From: Thalassiosira profunda
Lineage: Eukaryota; Bacillariophyta; Thalassiosirophyceae; Thalassiosirales; Thalassiosiraceae
DNA length: 11,114 bases
Direction: 5' to 3'
Assembly: GCA_036939355.1 (NCBI GenBank)
Contig: JALLAP010000863.1
Coordinates: 1 to 11,114 of the forward strand
In this document: positions 1-7,127 of the stretch, one piece after another
How the letters are laid out: every line of letters starts with the position of its first letter
Position numbering within the stretch: the stretch's first letter is position 1
The notes under the pieces: model-generated
What the model was told of the DNA's origin: nothing
The model's input: the letters and a program-made list of their open reading frames with translations, nothing else
Databases searched by the model: none
Program-made: the position numbers and the translations under genes

Positions 1-11
1 CGCAAACAGTG

Positions 12-1211
12 TCATATCTTGACCGGCAGGTACCCCTGTCGGCCCGGCTTCGTGCAGTAGCCGTGATATCGGCCCGGCTCGTACGCCCCCTCCAACGGGG
101 GAAGCTGCCGCAGCCCGTCGTCGTCCGTCCTCGCCTCCTCGAAGCTCCGTCGTATTCGAAACCACTCCCCGTGCAGCCGGGCGCACAGCGACCGGTCGTT
201 CTCCCAGTGGGTCCGGCACTCCCAAGGCTTTTGGCAGATGGTGAAGTGGGCCGACAGCACGTCCGCCACGTCGGTGGTCCGGCAGTCCTCGCACCGCTCC
301 CTCCCGTCGCGGCATTGTCCCGGCCTCTTCCTGTCGTCGGGGCCGAAGCGGGGATTGTCGACCATGGCATTGATTCGACACCGATTCAATTCGATCCCGG
401 CGTCGGGACGTCGCTCACCGTAATAGTACGCGCAAATGCCCTGAATTTGCATTCCCCCGAAGAAGTAACCGTAAAGACCGCCCCATCCCTTCCCACTGCG
501 GTAGTCGCCCTCGAGGACGATGTCGACGTATTCCTCGAAGGTCGTTTCGTTCGGCCGGACCACGAGAAAACCCCCTTGCACACCCGCGTATTGCTCTCCG
601 CCCGCATTGACCATGTTGTAATCCCGCGTGTAAAAGGCGTCGACCCGCCGCCGCCCCTTCGATGGACCGACGATNGTGTACGCGTACAGCTTGACGTACT
701 CCTTGCGCCCGCAGCAGCTCGCCCCGTCGATGTGCTCCCGCAGAAACTCCTGGCGGATGTCCCGCGCGTCGAACGGGGTGTTTCGCACGAGGGCGGTGTA
801 GCCCAATTTGGCCACGGCGGCAGAGCATTCCTTGGCGGCCGGGTGGACCAGCGCGTACATTCGATAGTCGTACTTCGATTTGGCGTGGGCGAGGTGGACG
901 GAATGGCGGAGGACGGCGGCGCCCTGGGTGACGAGGCCGATGGCGTCGTGCTTGGTGTAGCGTTTGTCGCCGTCGCCGCAGCCCGTGAGGGTCACCACGT
1001 ACGCGATGGTTGGTCGGGCGGATGTGGCTGATGCTGCAGCAGCCGAGGAGGAGGCGAGGAGGTTGCCATCATTTTGTGAGGAGCGGTCGAGGCGATGGAC
1101 GGCGGCGAATTGGAGGGCGAGGCCGGCGAGGCACAGCACGAGAAGCTGGGCCGCGAGGCACGGGAGGAGGAGCGGCGGGAGGAGGGGCCGCCGCCGCGCG
1201 GAGGGCGCCAT
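12..1211 (-). CDS. GT8-like (glycogenin-like) glycosyltransferase, type II membrane protein, DxD region missing
   Basis: Probable Golgi or ER lumenal glycosyltransferase of family GT8, which moves a sugar from a nucleotide-sugar donor. The first in-frame ATG is at 1211 and the stop TGA is at 12-14, giving 399 residues. RRR at 6-8 followed by a Leu/Ala-rich stretch (about 9-38) fits a signal anchor with a short cytosolic tail. The catalytic domain starts at IAYVVTLTGCGD (about 69-80) and continues with a YDYRMYALVH strand, the KEYVKLYAYT helix (about 171-179), FYTRDYNMVNAG, GVQGGFLVVRP, and GWGGLYGYFFGGMQIQG. The Cys-rich end contains CEDCRTTDVADVLSAHFTIC and QKPWEC, as in stramenopile GT8-like proteins from memory. 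The metal-binding DxD that should follow the KLYAYT helix is absent; a single N at 675 lies exactly there, so the model is probably incomplete. Acceptor substrate unknown. It is divergent to the gene at 1428. Confidence 0.8.
   Translation of the reverse strand: MAPSARRRPLLPPLLLPCLAAQLLVLCLAGLALQFAAVHRLDRSSQNDGNLLASSSAAAASATSARPTIAYVVTLTGCGDGDKRYTKHDAIGLVTQGAAVLRHSVHLAHAKSKYDYRMYALVHPAAKECSAAVAKLGYTALVRNTPFDARDIRQEFLREHIDGASCCGRKEYVKLYAYXIVGPSKGRRRVDAFYTRDYNMVNAGGEQYAGVQGGFLVVRPNETTFEEYVDIVLEGDYRSGKGWGGLYGYFFGGMQIQGICAYYYGERRPDAGIELNRCRINAMVDNPRFGPDDRKRPGQCRDGRERCEDCRTTDVADVLSAHFTICQKPWECRTHWENDRSLCARLHGEWFRIRRSFEEARTDDDGLRQLPPLEGAYEPGRYHGYCTKPGRQGYLPVKI
675..675. other. Ambiguous base, probably a collapsed assembly gap
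   Basis: This is the only non-ACGT base in the window. It is the third base of an ACN (Thr) codon in the minus-strand GT8 gene. The protein jumps from KLYAYT to a short IVGPSKGRRR linker and then VDAFYTRDYN. Family members carry a few tens of residues including DxD between these blocks. The open frame on both sides would survive if the missing length is a multiple of three. Confidence 0.6.
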
Positions 1212-1427
1212 TGAATCGGCCAACGACGACGGAGCAACTCCTCTTGCGTGCTTTGGATTTTTGGTGGGTTGGAGGGGTGTCGCGACAGCTTTGCAACTCG
1301 GTTCACATCTCGTGTGTCGTAAAATTTGTAGGTATTTACTAATTTTTATGTGCAATTTTCTGCCGTATCTTTTGTCAGCTCAGTCAGGACTCGCCCAGAC
1401 CCATTCCTCACCTGCACCTCCGACCTC
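1212..1427. promoter_or_regulatory. Divergent promoter region between the GT8 gene and the SH3b-like repeat gene
   Basis: This 216-bp gap separates two start codons pointing away from each other, so it must contain both 5' leaders and probably both promoters. A markedly AT-rich block lies at about 1318-1375 in otherwise GC-rich DNA. It contains TACTAAT (1337-1343) and TTTTGTCAG ending at 1378, which resemble a branch point and 3' splice site for a 5' UTR intron of the plus-strand gene. An out-of-frame ATG at 1348 would be removed if that intron is real. No convincing TATA box was identified. Confidence 0.5.
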
Positions 1428-4400
1428 ATGAACAGCCCCCGGCGGTACGGCGGTGTCTCCCCGCGACAGCGCAGGCTGCTTCGGTCGGCCCGCGCGCGGG
1501 GGAGAACGGCGGCGGTGGTTGTTGGCGGTGGTCAGAATGAGGATGGGGGGGCAGCAACAGCTGGAGTGATGAACGGGGGGCAATCCTCGTCCTCGGCCAC
1601 TGCCTCGCCTCCTCCTCAATCCAACGTCGATACATCGCCTCTGAAGTCGTCGCTCTCCCCAATAAAGCGCCGCGAGTCCCCCAACAATAATTCCACAGCG
1701 TCATCATCACAAAACGACAATTATAATCGCAATCGGAAGGGGCCCCAGCACTCCGAATTCCCGCCCGCCAAACAAACCAATGGCCGGGGCGGCGGCGAGG
1801 CGACAGGCGGAAGCGGGGGGAGCGGCGCGAGCACGGCCGTCCTGACGGAGGCCACGTCAACGACGGCCAGTCTCGAGACGGGAATGGGGAGGCTGCGGTT
1901 CGATCATGATGACAGGCCCGCAAATGATACTAGTGGAGGTGAGGGGAGCGCAAATGCGGTGGCAGTGGAACGGAGGCCGGCGTCGGCGGCGGCAACAGCC
2001 GCCAAGGGGACGACGGTGGGGGATCGGATACGGGCGCTCAACCAAAAGAGCGGCATCGGTGGCGAGGATGCGAGATGGGCCAAACAACCCAGCAACGGCC
2101 ACAGCAGAGTGCGGCAACCGAGCGGCCGGCCCGTGGGGGAGTGTGCCCAAGAGGAGACAAGGGGGCCAACGAAAGGTCCCCTCCACGAGCGGCAAGATAT
2201 GATGCGGCGGAAGGACGTCATCGCCCCGTACGTCACAACTGATGGGGCGCGGAGGTCGCCCGCCAAGCCGCGGGAGCGGCGGAGGCCGCCCCCGGCGCGG
2301 CATCCGTCGGACGAGCTGGATGTGGGGCCGGGGGAGAGCAGCGCGGATCGAAGATCGAGCAGTGGGCAGAGGGGGAAATTGCGACTGTCGCCGACAAAGC
2401 AAGCATCATCATCGGCAGCGCAGCCGCAGCGATGTCCCTCGGACGAGATTGGCACCGCGGCCGACGAACCGCGCTATTACCGCGTAACCTTTCGGGGGGT
2501 GGCGTCGCTGCTGTCCGAGGACGAGCTGTTCGACGAGGGCGGACGGGGGAAATTGGCGGCGCATCAACCAACGTCGGAGGAGGAGGAACTTGAAGGCACG
2601 CACGGAGGAACGCACTACGTCGGCCACGGGGAGATTGTCGGGACGCATTCGCCGGAAATCACCGTACCGCTCCGTTGCCGATCCAACGAGGGAGGCGGGA
2701 GCGGGGAGCGGTCGAACGCGACGGCGTTCGTCCGGGCCATTCGCGTCGATTCCATTTTGACGGGCGGGTACGCCAACGATCGAGTCTCGTTGGACGGCAC
2801 CGACGGAGACGACGGGCCGAACCGACCGACGAACGAATCCGACGATTCCACCGGCCACTACGGCTACTTGATCCTGTCGGACCACGACCTCAATCGCAAT
2901 CGGCAAAGCATCGCGGAGCCCCTGTCGAACTCCGCCTCGGCATCCCTGCAGCGCGCGGTGGAGCGCGGCCCGTTCCTGTACCGCGTCGCCGCCTCCTCCC
3001 CGCTGCCGGTGCTGTCGGGGCCGTCCCCCGACGCCGCGCCCCTGGGATTGGGCCTGCTGCCCGGATCGGCGCACGAGGTGTCCCTCCGCGTTGCGATGCC
3101 TTTGCATTCCGCCAACGGCGATGGCGGAGAGGCGGACAACGGCGCAGACGACGGCGCGGACCTGGTCGACGACGCCGACGCGGGCGAGGTGCGGTATTTG
3201 AAATTGGCCGCGCGGCGGGGGTGGGTCGCCGATCGGAGGGTCGCCGACGTCGATCGGAGGCTGCGGGCGGCGCACCTGATGCGGGACGTGACGCGGGGGG
3301 AGCGGGAGGGCGTGCCGGGCAGCGTGGGCGGAGGCGACGGCCGGAGCGGTGATGACGGTGGCGGCATTGAGGCGTCGTTGTCGTTGAGCTTCGAGGACAA
3401 CTCGTCGCTGCACTCGTCGGCGATGAATTCTACTGCAATGAACTCCACGGCCGACGGCTCTTTTTACTCGTCGGTCGTGGCGTCGTCGGTGGCGACGCCA
3501 AAGGCGGTCCGGTCGAGGAGAACACGGAACAAACGGCGTCCCCCGCGCCAAGCTCCGCTGTCCGCATTCCCAACAGCGGCCGTTGGCGAGTCGTTCGAGG
3601 AGGCCGGATCGTCCATCACCGGCATCGGCGACGGCTCGACCTCGCTGCCCGACGACGGCCTCGCCAACGAGGAGCCCTCCCAGCAAAACGCCAAAACCTA
3701 TTATCTCATGCGCGTCACAGCCCCGGCCGGGCTGAAAATCCTCGACGCGCCCCACTTCCAGGTCTCGAATTTGATCCACCACGGCCCCACCGCGCCGCCC
3801 TCCCGCCATCGCGACGCGCCGGGCACGTCGCCCTTCGTGCGGACGTCCCCCTCCGCCTCCCCCACATCGGGCGGGGGTCGGAAGCGCCCCCCGTCCGGGG
3901 GGGCGCGGTGCCTCGCCCGCGGGCGGATCTTCGAGGCCGCGGGACGGATGGAAGCGACGGACGACGGGAGTTTGTACACGAACGGAAGGGGGTTGATCCA
4001 GCTCGCGGACGGGAGCGGGTGGGCCATCGTCCCGCACGACGCGGAGTTGGCGGGGCCGTTGCGGGAACGCCGGGAGGGGGGCGTCGGAAGGGAGGAGGAG
4101 GGGCGGGCGTGCGAGGAGATTGGGAGTGCGATTGTCCCCGCGGGGGGCGCGGAGGCCGCGGCCACGCCGCGGCATCCGAATGCGCGGGAGAGATCGCCCG
4201 ACGCTGGCATCGTGTGGCTGCGCATTGTGGCGCCTCCCCTCGGGGTCAAGGTGCTGCTGCCGCCCCCCGAGCCGCAGCCTGGCCCCGCAGCAACAAATAC
4301 TCCTCGCCGGGACGACTCGCCGCAGACCGCGCCGCGGAAGCCGCCGGCCCCTCCCTCCACCGCCGCCTCCGATTCCGTGGAGGCCGCGTCGGTCATCAGC

Positions 4401-5492
4401 AGCTCCTTCTTCGATTCGGTCTGGAATCGGGTCGCCGTCACGCCCACGAAGGAGAGGGACCGTCGCCAGGGCCAGGCGTCGCCGCCGCAGAGGACTCCCC
4501 AAAAGCAGCAGGGGCCGCAACCGCAGCAGCAAACGATACCCATCATCCCCTGCGGAACAGTCGTGCCGGTCGAGAGGTGGGATTCGTCGGACGAGGTTGG
4601 TTCAAAGGTGCGACAGTCGTTGCGTTGCCGTTTCAACACTTGCATCTTGCATTTCCCTCATCCAATTCGACATTCACCTTTCACTCCCCTCCAGAGCTTC
4701 GTTCGACTGTTGAACGGCCAAGGCTGGATACCCCGACGCTTGGGCGACACAACATACGCCCGTGCGGTGGATGCTCCCGACGTGCGCGACGGCTCGTTCT
4801 GGTTTCGAGTCAAATCCGTAGACGGACTGGACGTGCGGCACGGTCCGTCGGGCCAAGCGCCAATCATCAAATCCAATCGCAACGACGCCGCCTTCCGCTT
4901 CGAGTGCGGGGAGTTCTTGAGGGCGTCGGAGGTGGTGACGATCCGGGAAAGGAGCGATTCGGCAGTACCCGTCACCGAGTGCTTTGCCAAGCTGTACCGC
5001 CGACGGGATCGACAACACCTGGGTGTCGACAATGCCACGGGTCCGTCGACGGTGCGGGGCCGCTACGCCTCCCTCAAAGCCTTCGCCACGCCCGGCGAGT
5101 GGGTCCAAATCCGCGCCAAAGACGGGCGGTCCCTCCTCGAGGAGTGCCCCTCCGCCCCCTCCATCGAGCGCCACCGCGACGGCTGGAGGTACGCGGCGCT
5201 TCGTTGCTCTTCTGTGGGGCTGTGCGTCCGGCGCGGTCCCGCGGCGCGGGCCGCTGCCACGGGCGAGTTTATCCGAGAAGGTGAAGGGTTTCTGGTGTCC
5301 GAGAGGGTCACTGCAACAGATTCGGGGACCTGGCTGCGGCTCATGGACGGACGCGGCTGGGTGCAACGCGCCGGCATCGACGGCGAGGCGGTCGTCGTGC
5401 CTTCCGGCGGCGAGGTCGAACGGCAGCGGTCGCAGAGGGTGGTGCGGCAGATTCTGACGAAGGGATCTCGACGGCCCGCGCCCCAACACTAG
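1428..5492 (+). CDS. Large protein with six degenerate SH3b-like modules; two exons (1428-4607, 4695-5492)
   Basis: Role unknown. The first in-frame ATG is at 1428 and the TAG stop at 5490-5492. Removing the intron at 4608-4694 gives about 1,325 residues. Residues 1-345 are low complexity, basic and Ser/Gly/Pro/Arg-rich, and look disordered. After that a unit recurs in degenerate form: a strand like FRVxSxxGLxVRxGP opens it and a strand like WLRLxDGRGWV closes it, as in SH3b or SH3-type barrels. The units begin near residues 349 (RYYRVTFRG), 515 (FLYRVAASSPLPVLSGPS), 758 (YYLMRVTAPAGLKIL), 928 (VWLRIVAPPLGVKVL), 1093 (FWFRVKSVDGLDVRHGPS) and 1223 (YAALRCSSVGLCVRRGP). Their ends include YLKLAARRGWV, LIQLADGSGWAIV, FVRLLNGQGWI and WLRLMDGRGWV. 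Acidic or Ser-rich linkers separate them. No signal peptide, membrane segment or catalytic motif was seen, so a scaffold or binding role is inference. It converges with the small gene ending at 5696. Confidence 0.85.
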   Translation: MNSPRRYGGVSPRQRRLLRSARARGRTAAVVVGGGQNEDGGAATAGVMNGGQSSSSATASPPPQSNVDTSPLKSSLSPIKRRESPNNNSTASSSQNDNYNRNRKGPQHSEFPPAKQTNGRGGGEATGGSGGSGASTAVLTEATSTTASLETGMGRLRFDHDDRPANDTSGGEGSANAVAVERRPASAAATAAKGTTVGDRIRALNQKSGIGGEDARWAKQPSNGHSRVRQPSGRPVGECAQEETRGPTKGPLHERQDMMRRKDVIAPYVTTDGARRSPAKPRERRRPPPARHPSDELDVGPGESSADRRSSSGQRGKLRLSPTKQASSSAAQPQRCPSDEIGTAADEPRYYRVTFRGVASLLSEDELFDEGGRGKLAAHQPTSEEEELEGTHGGTHYVGHGEIVGTHSPEITVPLRCRSNEGGGSGERSNATAFVRAIRVDSILTGGYANDRVSLDGTDGDDGPNRPTNESDDSTGHYGYLILSDHDLNRNRQSIAEPLSNSASASLQRAVERGPFLYRVAASSPLPVLSGPSPDAAPLGLGLLPGSAHEVSLRVAMPLHSANGDGGEADNGADDGADLVDDADAGEVRYLKLAARRGWVADRRVADVDRRLRAAHLMRDVTRGEREGVPGSVGGGDGRSGDDGGGIEASLSLSFEDNSSLHSSAMNSTAMNSTADGSFYSSVVASSVATPKAVRSRRTRNKRRPPRQAPLSAFPTAAVGESFEEAGSSITGIGDGSTSLPDDGLANEEPSQQNAKTYYLMRVTAPAGLKILDAPHFQVSNLIHHGPTAPPSRHRDAPGTSPFVRTSPSASPTSGGGRKRPPSGGARCLARGRIFEAAGRMEATDDGSLYTNGRGLIQLADGSGWAIVPHDAELAGPLRERREGGVGREEEGRACEEIGSAIVPAGGAEAAATPRHPNARERSPDAGIVWLRIVAPPLGVKVLLPPPEPQPGPAATNTPRRDDSPQTAPRKPPAPPSTAASDSVEAASVISSSFFDSVWNRVAVTPTKERDRRQGQASPPQRTPQKQQGPQPQQQTIPIIPCGTVVPVERWDSSDEVGSKVRQSLRCRFNTCILHFPHPIRHSPFTPLQSFVRLLNGQGWIPRRLGDTTYARAVDAPDVRDGSFWFRVKSVDGLDVRHGPSGQAPIIKSNRNDAAFRFECGEFLRASEVVTIRERSDSAVPVTECFAKLYRRRDRQHLGVDNATGPSTVRGRYASLKAFATPGEWVQIRAKDGRSLLEECPSAPSIERHRDGWRYAALRCSSVGLCVRRGPAARAAATGEFIREGEGFLVSERVTATDSGTWLRLMDGRGWVQRAGIDGEAVVVPSGGEVERQRSQRVVRQILTKGSRRPAPQH
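4608..4694 (+). other. Probable 87-bp phase-0 spliceosomal intron
   Basis: The donor AAG|GTGCGA (4608) and acceptor CTCCAG|AGC (4694) flank a pyrimidine-rich segment with about 51% GC, clearly below the surrounding exons. A YTNAY branch-point match, CTCAT, lies at 4657-4661, about 34 nt before the acceptor. Removal joins GTVVPVERWD...VGSK to SFVRLLNGQGWI, restoring the usual end of an SH3b-like unit, whereas the retained peptide (LRCRFNTCILHFPHPIRH) does not fit. The length is a multiple of three with no in-frame stop, so retention would keep the frame open. An alternative phase-0 donor exists at 4596 (GAG|GTTGGT). Confidence 0.8.
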
Positions 5493-5695
5493 AGAACCGA
5501 ATATTGTATCTTCGCCTTGCAGAGTTGTGCTTTATCCCCTTTGCTTCAATTTCTTTGAGAAGCAAGTTGTTGCAATAGCGCACTTCTTCCCATGAGTCAT
5601 CCCCGGAAAATTGGCCGGCCTTCCCACCTGCCTCTGCCTCTTCAATCAAGATTCATCTCCCTTTTGCATTCAACAGCTTCCTTTGTCTTCTCTCC

Positions 5696-5983
5696 TCACC
5701 CGCCGAACAGCGCCCCCACCAGAGTAAATCCTAATGCGACCCCCGCCCCTGCCAGCATATACGACCCCAGCCCCATCGACTGCTGGTCCTGCGCCGAGGG
5801 CTCGAAGGGCAGCTGCGGCCGTCCGACGTCGTGCGATGGCGGTTGATGGGCCTGGAGGCTGCGGCTGCCGTCGGCGTCGGTATCCTTTGTCGCGACCAGG
5901 GCCCGCTTCGCCTTGCGCGGATCCCGGACCATGGTCCGCGAGGCCTTGCCCGCGAGGGCGGCGAGTGATGATCGTCGATACAT
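5696..5983 (-). CDS. Small protein with putative mitochondrial presequence and C-terminal membrane segment
   Basis: Unrecognised 95-residue protein. The ATG at 5983 is the first in frame; the upstream extension of the open frame has none. The stop TGA is at 5696-5698. The N-terminus (MYRRSSLAALAGKASRTMVR, then DPRKAKR) is rich in Arg, Lys, Ser and Ala with no acidic residue before position 21, which is typical of a mitochondrial targeting peptide. A short polar middle (about 35-68) leads to a Gly-rich hydrophobic helix (about 71-95, GLGSYMLAGAGVALG then FTLVGALFGG) running to the last residue. This suggests a small mitochondrial membrane protein, perhaps an assembly factor or complex subunit; that is inference. 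The purine-rich 5' leader on its own strand (about 6010-6090) may be UTR. Convergent with the SH3b-like gene (203 bp apart) and divergent from the coiled-coil gene. Confidence 0.6.
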   Translation of the reverse strand: MYRRSSLAALAGKASRTMVRDPRKAKRALVATKDTDADGSRSLQAHQPPSHDVGRPQLPFEPSAQDQQSMGLGSYMLAGAGVALGFTLVGALFGG

Positions 5984-6302
5984 TGTCGTTCGCCAGGTGC
6001 TGAATGTTGATGCCTTCGTCTCCACTCTTCCTCCTCCTTCGTCTCCTTTCCTTAGCTTGCTTGAGCCTCCTCTCTCCACCCCTCCCTTTTTGGCGCACCC
6101 CGCTATCTTGACCCACTAGCCCCCTATCCATACTTCCTTATTACTGATTCCTAAGCCTAGTTGAAGAAACTTTCGGGGTTCTCGCTAGCCCTCTTTACCA
6201 ATGCCGGGAAAGGCTTGGTCGGGCGGGAGAGGTCGGGGTCGGCTAGCCCTCCCGCCCCCTCCCCCCTCTCCCAACCCCCGCCCACTCTAGAACCAACAAG
6301 CC
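5984..6302. promoter_or_regulatory. Divergent intergenic region of the small membrane protein and coiled-coil genes
   Basis: These 319 bp separate two outward-pointing start codons. From the left it contains a pyrimidine-rich tract on the plus strand (about 6010-6090), an AT-richer block (about 6121-6180) that is the best place for promoter elements, then a G-rich to C-rich switch (6213-6285) with a 9-bp stem and a repeated GCTAGCCCTC. The short C-rich run ends directly before AACAAGCCATG, the plus-strand start. No other gene is evident. Confidence 0.45.
6184..6257. repeat. Direct repeat GCTAGCCCTC plus G/C hairpin upstream of the coiled-coil gene
   Basis: The 10-mer GCTAGCCCTC occurs at 6184-6193 and 6242-6251; its GCTAGC core is self-complementary. 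Overlapping the second copy, GGGCGGGAG (6221-6229) pairs perfectly with CTCCCGCCC (6249-6257) around a 19-nt loop. It lies 46-120 nt before the ATG at 6303, so it could be a regulatory site in DNA or a structured 5' leader in RNA. Function not established. Confidence 0.5.
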
Positions 6303-6998
6303 ATGTCGTCTTCTTCCCAGGGCCGTCGTGAGTACGAGTACGAGGCGGCGAAGGCGCGCGTCGCCGCAGCTGAGGCTCAGGCGTCGACGGCGGCCAAAAA
6401 CAGGGACCTGGCGATCAAGGCGCTTGACTCGTTGGTCTCCATCTCAAATGGAGAGGTGGTCGAGGCCAAGAAGGCCTTGAGGGCGGCCGAGGGGCGGTGG
6501 TTGTCGGAGATGTATAAGAATTTTGAGTCCCAGGCTGCCATTATTGACCTGCTCATGGACCTCGAGGCGGAGGGCGGAAACAAAGGCGCATGTGATGTGG
6601 GTGATGTGTCGTCGCGCTCGCCACAACGCGTATTTGTTGTGGGAGGCGCGGCCCCGCCGAGCAGGGAGGAAGATGAAAGGCAGAGGAAGAGGATGATTGA
6701 AGAAATCGGGGGTGGAACGGGATCTTACGGAACGGGGGCGGAGGTTGCATCGTTGCTCAAGAAATTGCGCGGGACGGAGGGGACGGCTGCTTCCTCGTCA
6801 GATGCCCCGGCGGCTGTCAGATCGACTGCGCCCGGAAGCATTGCCGCTGGAGAGTTGAGTGGCCCCTGGAACCAAGTCAGAGGAGGAGACGAAGGACGAA
6901 GCAGGAGATGGAGGGTCTCATTCCGGCCTGAACGAGCTGATGCAACTTGGTTGGAACTAGAAAGGACGAGAAAGCATGAAGCGCATACACGAAATTGA
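6303..6998 (+). CDS. Coiled-coil hypothetical protein, 3' end frame uncertain
   Basis: Unrecognised, 231 residues as read, starting at ATG 6303. Residues about 9-85 form an Ala/Glu/Lys-rich helix (AAKARVAAAEAQ, EVVEAKKALRAAEGRWL) predicted to be a coiled coil. It resembles, from memory only, an expanded ORFan family of Thalassiosira. The middle contains a basic-acidic helix (REEDERQRKRMIEEI, about 121-135) and EVASLLKKLRG (about 147-157), separated by Gly/Ser-rich linkers. No catalytic motif, signal peptide or membrane segment was seen. The last 40 residues in this frame are Arg-rich and shadow-like, while another frame (open 6859-6960) encodes an acidic tail, SEEETKDEAGDGG, ending ELMQLGWN. 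A small indel or an unrecognised splice may therefore exist between about 6740 and 6877, and the true stop may be at 6958-6960. Convergent with the DUF1664 gene. Confidence 0.6.
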   Translation: MSSSSQGRREYEYEAAKARVAAAEAQASTAAKNRDLAIKALDSLVSISNGEVVEAKKALRAAEGRWLSEMYKNFESQAAIIDLLMDLEAEGGNKGACDVGDVSSRSPQRVFVVGGAAPPSREEDERQRKRMIEEIGGGTGSYGTGAEVASLLKKLRGTEGTAASSSDAPAAVRSTAPGSIAAGELSGPWNQVRGGDEGRSRRWRVSFRPERADATWLELERTRKHEAHTRN

Positions 6999-7127
6999 CC
7001 AAGTTCCCAGTATCCCCGGAAGAATGAACATGTACATATATTCTAACACAGAAGAGAATATTTCCCACATTCTCTCTCCTCCTTCTACCTCCACTTCACT
7101 TCCCCCCCTTCTCTTTTTTTCATCCAA

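Noticed and set aside
2409..4532. 707-codon open frame on the minus strand, antisense to the SH3b-like repeat gene
   Set aside because: Its Arg/Gly/Pro-rich product has no domain order and mirrors the GC-biased third positions of the sense gene. The sense frame holds the recurring modules, so this is a composition shadow.
3908..5284. 458-codon plus-strand frame inside the SH3b-like gene
   Set aside because: Arg/Gly-rich, no recognisable motif, and it runs through the intron; the other frame carries the conserved strands.
5341..5649. 102-codon minus-strand frame at the end of the SH3b-like gene
   Set aside because: The first 45 residues look protein-like, but most of the frame is antisense to real coding sequence and turns into an Arg/Pro-rich shadow; no family recognised.
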